A DNA stretch of 64,000 nt from Anaerolineales bacterium (GTDB taxonomy: Bacteria > Chloroflexota > Anaerolineae > Anaerolineales > RBG-16-64-43), in the NCBI GenBank assembly GCA_016932475.1, contig JAFGCU010000037.1:28782-92781 (forward strand), written 5' to 3'. Below the pieces are notes generated by a model. The model saw only the letters and a list, made by a program, of their open reading frames with translations. It searched no databases and was not told where the DNA came from. A program made the translations under genes and the position numbers. The number at the start of each line of letters is the position of its first letter. Within the stretch, counting starts at the first letter, position 1. This document shows, in pieces, positions 25,742 through 36,100 of this stretch.

Positions 25742-27751
25742 CTAGTCACCCATATGCTCCGCGGGATTCTCCCAGAAGAGCGTTTCGGGGTTGCGAACAT
25801 ATTCGTCGCAGGTCGTATCGTCGTTGGGGCTGGACGCGAAGTTCTTGAGCCCGTTCTTGACGACGGTGAGGGCAGGCAGTTCGCCCACCACGCCGATCAT
25901 GGGCAGCTCCTCGGCCCAGACATCGAGCATCTGGCGGAAGAGGTCGTTCTGCTTGTCCGTATCGCCGGTTTCAATGATCTGAGTCCAGAGGCTGTCGAGC
26001 TTGCGGACGTAGTGATCCGCGGGCGGCTCGATCGCGATCGGATTGTCGGGATCGCTCAGGAACTTGTTGTAGGCATCGACGAACGGCCGGTCGCTGGCGA
26101 CGCCGCGGAAGATCAGTCCTTCGGCCGCCAACGGGACGACGGTCCGGTCGGCGAACGTCCAGGCGGCATCCATGTCGTTCGAGGTGTAGTGGGTGTTGTA
26201 GAGGGTCTGCTCCACAAACTTGTACTCGCACTTGATGCCGACGGCTTTGAGCATCTTGACGACCTGCTGGCCGGCGTCCTCGTCGGATGTGCCCGATCCG
26301 TAGGTGCCTTCCAGGACGAAGAAAATCGTTTCCTCATCCTCGGCGTCGGAGTACTTGCGGAAGCCGTCCGCGTCCTTGGCGCCGTATCCGGCTTTGTCGA
26401 GCAGTTCATTGGCCTTGACCGGATAATACGTCAGGTAAGCGTTGGTGAGCTTCTCGTAGTACTGCGGCGACATGGAGAGCGGGCTGTACTGGCGCGGGGT
26501 GCCCAGGCCGAGGTAGTTGAGCTCGTTGATCCCTTCGCGGTTGATGGCATGCGAGATGGCGATCCGCACGTCGCGGCTCATGAAGAACTTGCGCAGCTTC
26601 TCATTCTTGCAGGCCTGGTTGAGCACGACCACCATGTGCTTGGCCGCCGGGCAGACCACAACCTAGTAGTCGCCGCTGGCTTCGTTCTCTTTCAGGTAGG
26701 TGTAATCGCCCACCTGGACGCGGCGGGCTTGGAAATCGATCTCTCCGTTGGCCATCCACAGGTTGAACGTCTGCGCATCCGAGAACAGCCGGCTGTGCAC
26801 GCCATCCAGGTAAGGCAGCTGCATGCCGTCCGAGTCGACCCCGAAGAAGTAGGGGTTGCGCTCGATGATCCACTTCTCCGCGTTCAGGTCATTCTTGGCG
26901 TTCCACGGGCCGAAGTGCGGCAGGTCCGGGTTCCACATCCAGAAGCGCCGGTTATCGATGAAGTATTTATCCCAGGATTCGAATCCCGCGGCGGTCACCT
27001 TGGCCTGCAGGCCTTCCTTATCGCTGGTGGTATCCATGATCCAGTCTTTCAGGTAGTGCTCGGGCGCTCCGATGCCTTCGCGGCCGATGACGTAGATCAG
27101 CAGCGGCTTGGGGGCTTTGTACTTGAAGGTGAAGGTGTAGTCGTCCGGGGTTTCCAGTTCCATCACCTGTTTATCCGCGGATTGGCCGGTCCACCATTTC
27201 CCGTCCATCGCGGGGAAGAGGGTCGCGTTGCTGATCACCTTCTCGAACCAGAAGCGGACGTCTTTGGAGGTGAATTCCACGCCGTCGGACCACTTGGTGC
27301 CCTTGCGGATATGGAAGGTGTACTGCGAGCCGTCCTCGTTGACTTCCCAGGATTCGCACTGGCGCGGGCGCATGACCAGGTCCAGGTCGAACCAGACCAT
27401 GGCGCGATCGCACAGTTTGGACATGCCCCATTTGTCGCCCGGGCCGGTGTACGCGCGGCGGATAACGCCGCCGGAAACGCCGTTCTTATCCAGCACCGGA
27501 GCCACCCACGGATTCTCGGGGAGCCGCTCCGCCACCGGCGGGAGCTTGCCTTCGGCGACAAGCGCCTCCAACATGGCGGGCTCTTTGTACTTGGCGGCGG
27601 TCGAAGCCGTCGCGACCGGGGCTGTGGTCGGGGCCGGGGCCGTGGTCGGGACGGGCGTCGTCGGGGTGCAGGCCGCCAGCGTGCTGCCGCCTACCGCCAT
27701 TGCAGTGACCTGCAGAAACTCGCGTCGAGAGATCTTCCTTCTGTTACCCAT
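25742..27751 (-). pseudogene. family 5 solute-binding lipoprotein gene interrupted by one in-frame TAG
   Basis: The complete frame of 670 codons encodes an Opp-type solute-binding protein except for TAG at 26665-26663. The N-terminal part has a Tat signal (SRREFLQV) joined to a lipobox LAAC, a Thr/Pro/Ala-rich linker and the binding domain start (FHIRKGTKWSDGVEFTSKDV). It ends QVGDYTYLKENEASGDY. After TAG the same frame goes on VVVCPAAKHMVVVLNQACKN, then RDVRIAISHAINREGINEL, a conserved SBP5 segment. No other lesion is visible. A nonsense mutation or a sequencing error is most likely, since TAG ends intact genes nearby. AAGGAGG lies before the ATG. Without read-through the transporter would lack its receptor. 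Confidence 0.85.
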
Positions 27752-27888
27752 GATTTCTTTCCTCCTTGGCTTGGCCTAGGTTGTGCTTCGAAAGGACCGG
27801 TCCGTGCCAAATTCCTGGTGCGCTGGTTCCTCCTTTCTATAATTGCGGATGACGTGGCATCCCAATCATGGTTTTTGCCTGTGGCCGG

Positions 27889-28947
27889 CTAGGGTGCCGG
27901 CGCCGTGGCGGCGAGTTTGGTGACGCCGGCCAATGTGAGTTCATCGGCGCGGTGACAGCTCACGTAATGCTCGGGGGCGATTTCCCGCAACTGCGGCGCC
28001 TCCATCTTGCACCGTTCGATGCAAAATCGGCAACGCGGGTGGAAGTAGCAGCCGCTGGGCGGATGGGCCGGGTCGGCGACATCCCCCTGCAAGACGATCG
28101 GTGCGGTCCGCAGACGCGGATCGGGCTTCGGGACGGCCGAAAGCAGGGCTTCGGTATAGGGATGCTTGGGGTTGTAGAACAGCTCCTCCGTCCGGGCATG
28201 CTCCACCAATTTTCCGACATACATCACCACCACGCGGTCGCTGATGTGTTCCACCACACTCAAGTCGTGGGAGATGAACAAGTAGGTCAGGTTGAAATCC
28301 TTTTGCAGGTCCTGCAACAGGTTGAGAGTCTGGGCCTGGACCGAAACATCCAGCGCGCTGACCGGCTCGTCGCATACCACCAGCTGCGGGTGAAGCGCCA
28401 GGGCGCGCGCCACGCCGATCCGCTGGCGCTGGCCGCCGGAAAAGGCGTGCGGGTACCGCACCATGTATTCGGGCCGCAACCCCACCACGCGCAGGAGTTC
28501 GGCCACCCGGTCCTGCAATTCGCTGCCCCTGGCCACGCCGTTGACCAGCAGCGGCTCGCCGACGATCTGGAGCAGCGTCATGCGCGGGTTGAGCGAGGAA
28601 TACGGATCCTGGAATATCAGCTGCATGTTCATCCGGATCTGGCGGAGCTGCTTTTTTTCCAGCCCGGCCACATTCACCCGGCCCATCCTGCAATCGTCGA
28701 ACCAGATCTCGCCGGAGGTGGAATCGTAAGCCCGCATGATCAGACGGCCGGTGGTGGTCTTCCCGCAGCCGCTTTCGCCCACCAATCCGAGCGTTTCGCC
28801 GGGGCGGATGAAGAAACTGACGTCATCCACCGCTTTGACATGGCCGATGACCCTGGAAATAATGAAACCTTTCTCGATCGGAAAGTGCTTCTTGAGATTT
28901 TTGATTTCCAGCAGGTAAGGAGCAGCCACCGAATTCTCAGGTCTCAT
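27889..28947 (-). CDS. ABC transporter ATPase (OppF type), first gene of the cluster
   Basis: 352 residues. Walker [10 protein letters not shown] near 61, Q-loop [13 protein letters not shown], signature [18 protein letters not shown], Walker [13 protein letters not shown] and FISHDLSVV. The C-terminal [15 protein letters not shown] is the OppF Cys-rich segment. Pairs with the OppD-type ATPase 4.5 kb downstream. It is the first gene in the carbohydrate operon and has a long untranslated region before it. Confidence 0.93.
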   Translation of the reverse strand: MRPENSVAAPYLLEIKNLKKHFPIEKGFIISRVIGHVKAVDDVSFFIRPGETLGLVGESGCGKTTTGRLIMRAYDSTSGEIWFDDCRMGRVNVAGLEKKQLRQIRMNMQLIFQDPYSSLNPRMTLLQIVGEPLLVNGVARGSELQDRVAELLRVVGLRPEYMVRYPHAFSGGQRQRIGVARALALHPQLVVCDEPVSALDVSVQAQTLNLLQDLQKDFNLTYLFISHDLSVVEHISDRVVVMYVGKLVEHARTEELFYNPKHPYTEALLSAVPKPDPRLRTAPIVLQGDVADPAHPPSGCYFHPRCRFCIERCKMEAPQLREIAPEHYVSCHRADELTLAGVTKLAATAPAP

Positions 28948-29663
28948 TGTTCATGCCTTTGAACCATAAATGCCCCGCGGCGCCGGCAGGATGGGCGCGC
29001 AGGGAATTGATATCGTTGGGAATTGCAGGACGGGAAAGGGGGAAAACCGACGATAAGGAGATTTCATGCGCTGTCCAACCGTCAAGCCCGCGCGGTTTCC
29101 CGCGCTCCGGGCCGGGGATGGCCGCGAGGCCGGTGGACGGCGCCATTACTGCCATCGTGCCTTGCGCCCGGAGCGGACATGTCGGGGTGATTTCTTTTGG
29201 GTAACCGAATCTGGCTGATGGTCTGGACTTCGCCGGGTGTGTTTTTTTTGCGCGCGGCGTTGATTGGCATTCTCGCCGTGCACGGCAGTATTCCTTGCGC
29301 CATACCCTGTGCGGATGTGGTGAAGGAACGGGCTTCCCTGCCGGCGGTTGGGCAATTGTCGCATTGCGATTAAACTGAGGTTTGCCATGTTGGTTCGGCG
29401 GCGAACCGGCGGTAATTCCCCCAGTTGAATTCTTCCCAACATCCGGTGCGGGAATGCCGACGATGTTCATCTTTCTTCCGGCCGGGAAAGATGCCTGATG
29501 ATTGATGAAAAAAAGCTTTCCGGCGTATTCTTCCTTCTGTCATGCAAACGCGTACACAGCCTGACCCGCTCCACGTCCCTCAACTCGAAAAGCAACCCTG
29601 CCAAGGTTGGTTTGCCAGTTTGAGAGACAATAATAATCGGGGAAAATGAAGTTGCTGAAATTC

Positions 29664-29706
29664 AATTACGGCAGATTTTCTTTTCGAAAAAAGGAAAACC
29701 GTAATT
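29664..29706 (-). promoter_or_regulatory. palindrome in the opp/GH115 leader, possible operator
   Basis: AATTACGG (29664-29671) faces CCGTAATT (29699-29706), and the inside is also partly symmetric around TTCGAA. It lies about +20 to +62 from the predicted start, where a repressor site or a 5' mRNA hairpin would fit. Confidence 0.5.
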
Positions 29707-29731
29707 AAAAATGGAGGCGTTTATAAAATCG

Positions 29732-29760
29732 ATAATAGCATCATCAAATAGGCGAGTCAA
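29732..29760 (-). promoter_or_regulatory. promoter of the opp/GH115 operon
   Basis: Minus strand: -35 TTGACT (29760-29755, 5 of 6), 17-bp spacer, -10 TATTAT (29737-29732, 5 of 6). The next gene on that strand is oppF. Confidence 0.7.
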
Positions 29761-29810
29761 GCAAGGTGCGCAAAAAATCAACAAATCAAGTCGGTTTTCT
29801 TCAACGCTGA

Positions 29811-29835
29811 AACGCCTGTAATTCAGGCGTTTTTT
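29811..29835. terminator. hairpin with T run separating the RCC1 gene from the opp promoter
   Basis: AACGCCTG (29811-29818) faces CAGGCGTT (29824-29831), 5-nt loop, followed on the plus strand by TTTTC and a further T run. It lies downstream of the minus-strand RCC1 gene, where its own tail is weaker. Confidence 0.55.
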
Positions 29836-30061
29836 CACTTTTTTTTATTGCCTTCCGTCCTCCAAGCTGCAGCGTTTCTCCTCATCCGTTTTTTCTTGCT
29901 CTTTTTTATTTCGGCAAGACAAATAAAAATGCACGATGATGAAAGTCGACTCGACCCTGGCGATTCCTTTCTCTCCCGTGGTTGGCTGCGGATTGTGTCT
30001 GCCGCAGGATGGGAGACGGATACCCCGCCCCGATCATTGTGCGAGCGAAGCGCGGTTCCAA

Positions 30062-31372
30062 TTACGAAACCCCCGGTATGGACAGGCCAATGACTTTAAC
30101 CGGCATGCTGCTGTCCTGGTTCGCCTGGTTCCCAAGCTGGCCGCTATCATTAAATCCCCAGCAAAACACCTCGCCGGTCGCGAGAATGGCGCAGGTATGG
30201 CCGCCGCCGCCCGCGATGGCAGTGACAATCCCATCCAATCCGACCACAGCAACCGGATGGTTCCGGTTGGCGGTCGATCCCTCGCCGAGCTGGCCGTAGA
30301 AATTCCATCCCCAACACCGGAGGATTCCACCATTAAGCAATGCACAGGTCTGGCCCCAGCCTGCCGCGACGATGCCGGCCGCGCCCTCCAACCCGGTCAC
30401 CAGCGAAGGAGTGGATTCACTCTCAAACGTCCCATTCCCCAACTGCCCGAATTTGTTCATCCCCCAGCACTTAATCTCACCGGAACCGGAAAGGACGCAG
30501 GTATGTCCGCCTTTCGCGGTCAGGGCGGCGATTCCGCCGGCCAGCCCGCCGACAGTGCCCGGATCCCCGCGTGAAGCCGCTTCGGATCCGTCACCCAACT
30601 GGCCCTGTTCGTTGGTTCCCCAGCACCGCACTTCCCCGCCGGCTGTCCGAACACATGTATGCGCCGTTCCCGCGGCGACCGCCGCCACACCGCCGAGCCC
30701 GGCGACATCCACCGGTCCGGTGCGGGTTTCGGTTGTTCCATCGCCCAGCTGGCCGGCGTTGTTGTATCCCCAGCACTTGAGCCCGCCCTGGGCGGTGACG
30801 GCGCAGGTGTGATAATCCCCGGCCGCAATCGCCACAACATCCTCCAACCCGGGGACCTCCACCGGTTCAGTGCTGCGCTGTGTCGTCCCGTTGCCCAGTT
30901 CGCCGTCTTTATTCCGGCCCCAGCATTGGACTCTGCCCTCCTCCGTGAGGATGCAAGTGTGCCCCCACCCGGCGGCGACGGCCACGGCGCGCTCCGATAA
31001 ATTCTTGACGCCGACCGGTTTGCTGCGGTTCGTTCGCGATCCGTCCCCCAGCTGTCCCTCTTTGTTGTTACCCCAGCACATCAATCCTCCCTCGCCGGTG
31101 ATCGCGCAAGTGTGATTCCATCCCGCCGCGACCGGCACCGGCGTGCTTTCCATCCCGGCGGGCAGCGAGGGTGTGGGCGAGACGTTCGGGGAAGCGGTGA
31201 AGGTGAGGCTCGCCGTCGGGGTCTGCGTGAAAACCGGCGGCAATTCCCACGCCGTCGGCGTGGCCGACTCGGTCGGTCGGTTTTTTCCGGACGCCCCCGG
31301 ACCGCACGCCGCCAGCATCGCCAGCGTCCATACGGCCAATCCGTTTGTCACCATTCGGAATTCACGTTTCAT
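30062..31372 (-). CDS. RCC1-repeat lipoprotein
   Basis: 436 residues. A lipoprotein signal (LAVWTLAMLAAC) is followed by a Thr/Pro-rich linker to about residue 75. Then come seven repeats of roughly 50 residues with the pattern HTC-x-G-x-CWG-N-x-GQLGDG, for example LMCWGNNKEGQLGDG and VQCWGRNKDGELGNG. These form a seven-bladed RCC1-like propeller, here with Cys pairs per blade that suit an exported protein. Function unknown; such proteins are probably surface binding modules. The start at 31372 follows GGAGG. It is transcribed away from the NTPase gene at 31532. Confidence 0.9.
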   Translation of the reverse strand: MKREFRMVTNGLAVWTLAMLAACGPGASGKNRPTESATPTAWELPPVFTQTPTASLTFTASPNVSPTPSLPAGMESTPVPVAAGWNHTCAITGEGGLMCWGNNKEGQLGDGSRTNRSKPVGVKNLSERAVAVAAGWGHTCILTEEGRVQCWGRNKDGELGNGTTQRSTEPVEVPGLEDVVAIAAGDYHTCAVTAQGGLKCWGYNNAGQLGDGTTETRTGPVDVAGLGGVAAVAAGTAHTCVRTAGGEVRCWGTNEQGQLGDGSEAASRGDPGTVGGLAGGIAALTAKGGHTCVLSGSGEIKCWGMNKFGQLGNGTFESESTPSLVTGLEGAAGIVAAGWGQTCALLNGGILRCWGWNFYGQLGEGSTANRNHPVAVVGLDGIVTAIAGGGGHTCAILATGEVFCWGFNDSGQLGNQANQDSSMPVKVIGLSIPGVS

Positions 31373-31516
31373 GCATCCTCCACAGGCGGCTGCCGCAATC
31401 GTCAACGCGGGGTTTATTTTAGCATCGCCCGGAGTTCGCGTGAACGCAATCGGAAGTCCGGGGTCGCGGCGCGTCCGGTTTCTCTCCTTTTTTCCCGGCG
31501 CAAGATCCGCCGCCCG

Positions 31517-31525
31517 TGCTACAAT
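31517..31525 (+). promoter_or_regulatory. extended -10 promoter of the NTPase-wHTH gene
   Basis: TGCTACAAT, an extended -10, ends 6 nt before the ATG at 31532. No ribosome site is present, so the mRNA is probably leaderless. Confidence 0.55.
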
Positions 31526-31531
31526 CGGGCT

Positions 31532-32800
31532 ATGTTGGAAGGCAATCCTTTCTATCACCGCGGACCGGTTTCCGACCCGGGTTTCTTTTTCGGCCGTGGC
31601 CGGGAACTCTCCTACCTCTTCGACTTGCTGCGCAAGGGGCAAAGCGTCGCCGTATCCGGCCCGCGGCGGATCGGAAAGACGTCGCTGCTGATGCACCTGA
31701 TGAATCCGGCGGTGGCCGCGGCGCACGACTGCGCGCCGGAGGAGATGGAGTTTCTCCTGCTCGATGGCGGCACGCTCGACGGCCTGGGGGAAGAGGATTT
31801 TTACGGGGCTGTCGGCCGTTCCCTCGGCGGAGAATCCGCCTCCCAGAATTACTCGGATCTCCTCGAACGCATCCGCGGCGCCTTTGCCGGCAGTCGGCGC
31901 TGCCTTGTGATCCTGCTCGATGAATTCGAGCTTGTGGCGGCGAACGCCCGGTTCGGTGCCGCCCTCTTTAACCGCCTGCGGGGATTATCCGCGCAGTATC
32001 CGATCCGCTTCGTCACCGCCTCGAAGAATCCGCTCTGGAAACTCGGCCGGACAAATCCGGAGACCCTCGCATCCCCCTTCTTCAACTTCTTCGCGCCGCT
32101 CACGCTCGGACCGATGGAGGAAGCGGAAGCGCGCGACCTGCTCCTGCGGCTCTCAAGCCGGGCCGGGAAACCCTTCCCCGATCAGGCGCTCGAGCCGATT
32201 CTTGCGCTGTCCGGGCCGCACCCGCTGTTCCTGCAGGTCGCCGGCTACCGGGCGTTTGAAACCGTCTGCGACGGCGGAAACCTATCCGTCGAATCGCTCC
32301 CGGAAATCCGCCGGCGGATGCTTGCCGACCTGGAGCCCCATCTGCAATATTATTGGAACGAGCTCGATGAAGAGGATCGTTATGCCCTGGCCGCGCTGCC
32401 GATCACCGGCGGGGAGAGCCTGAGCCTGGTCGAAGCCGGGCTGGTCCGGAACGGAAAATACATCGGTTCGATCCTCGAGCATTTCGTCCGCCGCCAAAAA
32501 GTGCCGGGGCTTCTGCAGGGCGGCCCTTTCCTGATCGACCTGCGCCGCAGCCAGGCGACGGTCGGCGGCCAGTCGGTTCATCTGACTCCCACGGAGTTTT
32601 CCCTTCTTAAGGTGTTCCTCGAGAAACCCGGACGGATGCTCACCCCGCAGGAGATCGAAACCGCGCTGTGGCCGGACGAAAACATCCTGGATCCTGAACG
32701 CGCGCGCGGCGTCGTCAAAAAGCTCCGCAACGCGCTGGGAGAAGCCGGCGAATTGCTGGTCAACCGGCGCGGCCAGGGATACCTCCTCGCACTGGATTGA
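31532..32800 (+). CDS. STAND-like NTPase with C-terminal OmpR-type winged helix
   Basis: 422 residues. The NTPase begins with NPFYHRGPVSDPGFFFGRGREL, has a P-loop GPRRIGKTS near residue 45 and Walker B VILLDEFE near 130, then the FNFFAPLTLGPM and HPLFLQVAGYRAFE segments of archaeal-type/novel STAND ATPases. Residues about 345-420 are an OmpR-type winged helix (LTPTEFSLLKVFLEKPGRML, ALWPDENILDPERARGVVKK, NRRGQGYLL). It could be an ATP-switched transcription regulator. The same NTPase block appears in the genes at 33136 and 38615 with different partners. The start is set by the promoter directly upstream. Confidence 0.85.
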   Translation: MLEGNPFYHRGPVSDPGFFFGRGRELSYLFDLLRKGQSVAVSGPRRIGKTSLLMHLMNPAVAAAHDCAPEEMEFLLLDGGTLDGLGEEDFYGAVGRSLGGESASQNYSDLLERIRGAFAGSRRCLVILLDEFELVAANARFGAALFNRLRGLSAQYPIRFVTASKNPLWKLGRTNPETLASPFFNFFAPLTLGPMEEAEARDLLLRLSSRAGKPFPDQALEPILALSGPHPLFLQVAGYRAFETVCDGGNLSVESLPEIRRRMLADLEPHLQYYWNELDEEDRYALAALPITGGESLSLVEAGLVRNGKYIGSILEHFVRRQKVPGLLQGGPFLIDLRRSQATVGGQSVHLTPTEFSLLKVFLEKPGRMLTPQEIETALWPDENILDPERARGVVKKLRNALGEAGELLVNRRGQGYLLALD

Positions 32801-33135
32801 CTCCTCGCGATGCGCTCCCGGCGTGGTCCTGGCCGGGACACCCCGGCGGATATTGGCCGGGGCCGGAATGGATGCCGGCCAAAAACACGCCGGCATGACG
32901 ATCTCCGTCATCCCGGCGTTCCCTTAACCGGGGACCACTTCCTCCCCCTACAATACCTTTCTGAATGCAAACCAAAGCCATTCCGGCATGACGATCTCCC
33001 TCATCCCGGCGTGGTTCTGGCCGGGACAACCCGGCGCGTAATTGACCGAGACCCGCAATCGACCCGCAATCGGCACACAACACCCCCTTCGCCAACCTAC
33101 CAGAATGCCCGTTCAGCGGATATGCTGGGGACAGT
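32801..33135. other. intergenic cluster of CATCCCGGCG repeats
   Basis: No gene. Two copies of CCGGCATGACGATCTCC followed by TCATCCCGGCG lie at 32889-32917 and 32983-33011. Two copies of CGGCGTGGTYCTGGCCGGGA lie near 32819 and 33008. A diverged relative, ATTCCCGC...GCGGGAAT, lies at 61204-61228. Confidence 0.7.
32816..33040. repeat. interspersed palindromic repeats, at least four units
   Basis: Each unit has arms such as CCCGGCG and CGCCGGG, so each can fold alone or with its neighbour. They fill the space between two related NTPase genes and may act as mRNA ends or recombination points. Confidence 0.7.
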
Positions 33136-36100
33136 ATGAACATGCCTTCGATTCGTCAGCGGTTCGACTTCCTTAAACCGGCTTTCCGAACGGCGGACCG
33201 CCGTCTGCTCTGGGCGCGGATCGTCTGGATCGTTCTGGCCCTGGCGTTGACGGGGATGGTGATCTACTCGCTCGCCACCCACGCGAGATCGGTCGATCCG
33301 GATCTGCCGGAAGTGGAACGGGCGCTACTGAGCCAGGTGGGAATTTCCCCGGTTGCCTACGGCATGTATCTGGCCGCCATGGAATGGATCGTCGCGCTCG
33401 CCTTCGGCGCCGCGTCGCTGGTGATTTTCCGGTCGAAGCGGGACGACGGGATCGCGCTGCTGGTTTCCTTTGCGCTCATCAGCTTCGGAGCCACCGTTTT
33501 CCCGTTCATCCGCAGCGCGGATCTGCAATGGGTCGTGCGGCCGGTCCAGATCTTCGGCATCGCCGCCGCCGCTCTCACGATTTTCCTTTTCCCCAACGGC
33601 CGCTTTGTGCCATCCTGGACCCGCCAACTGGCGTTCGGCCTCGGGATCTGGCTGGCCGCCCTGCTGGTGTTTCCGGAAATCACCGGCGCCCTCGGCGGAG
33701 ACGAACAACTGGCGCCGGTTCAGACCGGATTGCGCTTTATCGCCTGGCTGCTCGGCACCGACATCTCCGCCGATTTCACCGAACAGGTGGTGAACGCGTT
33801 GCGCATGGTCGGCATGCTTTCCGTGCTGATCGGCGGGTTCGGAGCCGGCGCGGCTTCGCAGGTGTACCGCTACCTGCACTCCGCCGACGGCCAGGAGAAG
33901 CAGCAAACCAAGCTGGTGGTGCTCAGTCTGACGATCGCAGTCATCTCCTCGCTGTTTTATTATCTCCTGCCGGCGTTTTTCCCGTCGCTGCGCGATCCCG
34001 GCGCCGCCCGGCTGGTTTTCCAAGCCACCGGGCAAACACTGTATTCCGTCGCCCTGGTGTTGATCCCGGTCTTCCTGATGATAGCGGTTCTCCGGTACCG
34101 ATTATGGGATGTGGACGAGCTGATCAACCGCACACTGGTCTACACGCTATTGACCGGGTTGCTCGGAGTTATGTATCTAGCCGGGATTTTCGTCGGCCAG
34201 GCGATTGTTCGGGCGGTCACCGGCCAGGGTTCGGATCTCGTCATCGTCGGCTCCACCCTCGCGATCGCCGCGCTGTTCCGCCCGCTGCGCGACCGCCTGC
34301 AGGATTTCATCGACCGCCGCTTCTACCGCGAGAAGGTGGATTTCCGCCGTGCCTTCACCGATTTCGGGCGCGAACTGCGCACCCTGCTCGACCTTGCCGA
34401 ACTGCAACGGACGATCGTCCAGCGCGTGCTGGACCTTTGCCACATCGAATACGGCGCGGTCTTCCTGCGCGAGCCCGGCGGCAAGTTCAGGCTAACCTAT
34501 TCACTGCGCTTTCCGGATGCGCTCATCGCCGAGCTTCCCGCTCGAGCGGACATTTTCCATCGGCTGGAAAGCGGCTCGATCGCGGCCAAACGCAGCGCCG
34601 TCCCGTTCCCTTTGCTGGTTCCGCTGATCGCCCCGCGGACGGGGGCAAACGACCTGGTCGGCATCCTCGCGCTCGGGCCGCGGCTTTCGGGCGAGGATTA
34701 TTCGCGCGAGGATCAATCGCTCCTGCTCGGGCTTGCCGACCAGGCCGGAACCTCGATCCGCGTGGCGCAGCTGATCGAGGAGAAACAAACCGAAACCCGG
34801 CAGCGGGCGGAGGTCGAACGCCAACTGGCCGAGCATTGGAACTCGCCGCTGGGGCGCGCGGAAGCCACCGCCGACCGGATTCTGCTTCACCCGGAGCAGG
34901 CGCTTCTGGAATTCCACCGCCTGACGCAGGAAGCCCGCGACAATCCGGAATCCGCGGCGCTGGTGGCCAACCTTCCGAACGCACTGGACAACGTCAAAGC
35001 CAGCCGCCTGGCGCGGCTCGCGGAAGGGTACGGGTACCTGCTGGAGAGCCACACATCGCCCGAAATGCTCCCCGTCGCTTTGCGGACGGTCACGGTCCAG
35101 CTCCAGGAGCTCACCGATTCCGGGAAAGCCCCGCGCGGTACGGCCGAGGCGCTGGGCGCGTATTCCGCCTGCACCGATGCGATCGCCGTACGGTCCGTCT
35201 CGGAGATCGCCGGTTGGCATTGGGGCTCCGACGCGCCGGAAGGCGGGGAGGATTTTCTTTCCGGATTGAACGCGATGCTGGCGGAACTGCATGCCGCGGC
35301 GGTCTCGCTGCAGGCTTTCGAGCGGGTCGACACCGTCCAGGACAAGCTGGCATACCTCGCGGGCGCGATCGAACGCCTGGGAAGGCTGCACCACTCCGCG
35401 GCGACCGCGCTCGGCGCCGCCGACCGTCCTCTCGTGCGCCGGATTGCCGAGCATTGGATGGCGGTGGCGACCGGGGCGATGGGCGAGCTGCAATCCCGGG
35501 CGCAGATCGTCTGCGAGCTGCTGACCCGTCACACCTGGCAGGAGGACGTCGTCACGATCGCGCTGGCGCTGCGCAACACCGGCCGCGGCGCGGCGGTCCG
35601 CGTGGAGGTGCGGCTGCTGCCTTCCTCCGAATATAAGCTCATCGACGAGACGGCGCAGCTTGAGCATCTTGGACCCGGGGAGGAAGCGCAAGTCGGTCTG
35701 CGGATCTGCCCGTCGGGTGTGCGCCGCTTTCGCGCACTGTTCGAGATCCGCTACACCGACCCGCGCGGACCGGATCAATGCGATAGTTTCGCGGACGCCG
35801 TCCAGCTCCTGGAAACCTCGGGCGAATTCCACGCCATTCCCAACCCGTACGTCATCGGCACGCCGCTGCGGGCGGGATCGCCGCTCTTTTTCGGCCGCGA
35901 AGACGTCATGACCTTCCTGCTCGACCATCTTACGGCGGCCCACCGCAACAACCTGGTGCTGATCGGCCAGCGGCGCACAGGCAAATCCTCCCTGCTCAAG
36001 CAGCTGCCGCTGCGCCTGGGAACAGACTTCCTGCCGGTGTATCTGGATGGGCAGGCGCTCGGTCTGGACCCGGGCATGCCGGCCTTCCTGCATTCGATCG

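Larger units (their letters stand above)
28948..30061. other. 1.1-kb regulatory region upstream of the opp/GH115 operon
   Basis: No convincing gene on either strand. One open frame on the minus strand overlaps the oppF start but has low-complexity, Pro/Arg/Gly-rich text without domain character. The right part is AT-rich and holds a consensus promoter (29732-29760), a 43-bp palindrome (29664-29706) and a hairpin with a T run (29811-29835). About 780 nt would lie between the transcription start and oppF. Confidence 0.6.

Noticed and set aside
28937..29470. A 177-codon minus-strand frame in the oppF leader.
   Set aside because: Overlaps the oppF start, no ribosome site, Pro/Arg/Gly-rich non-domain text.
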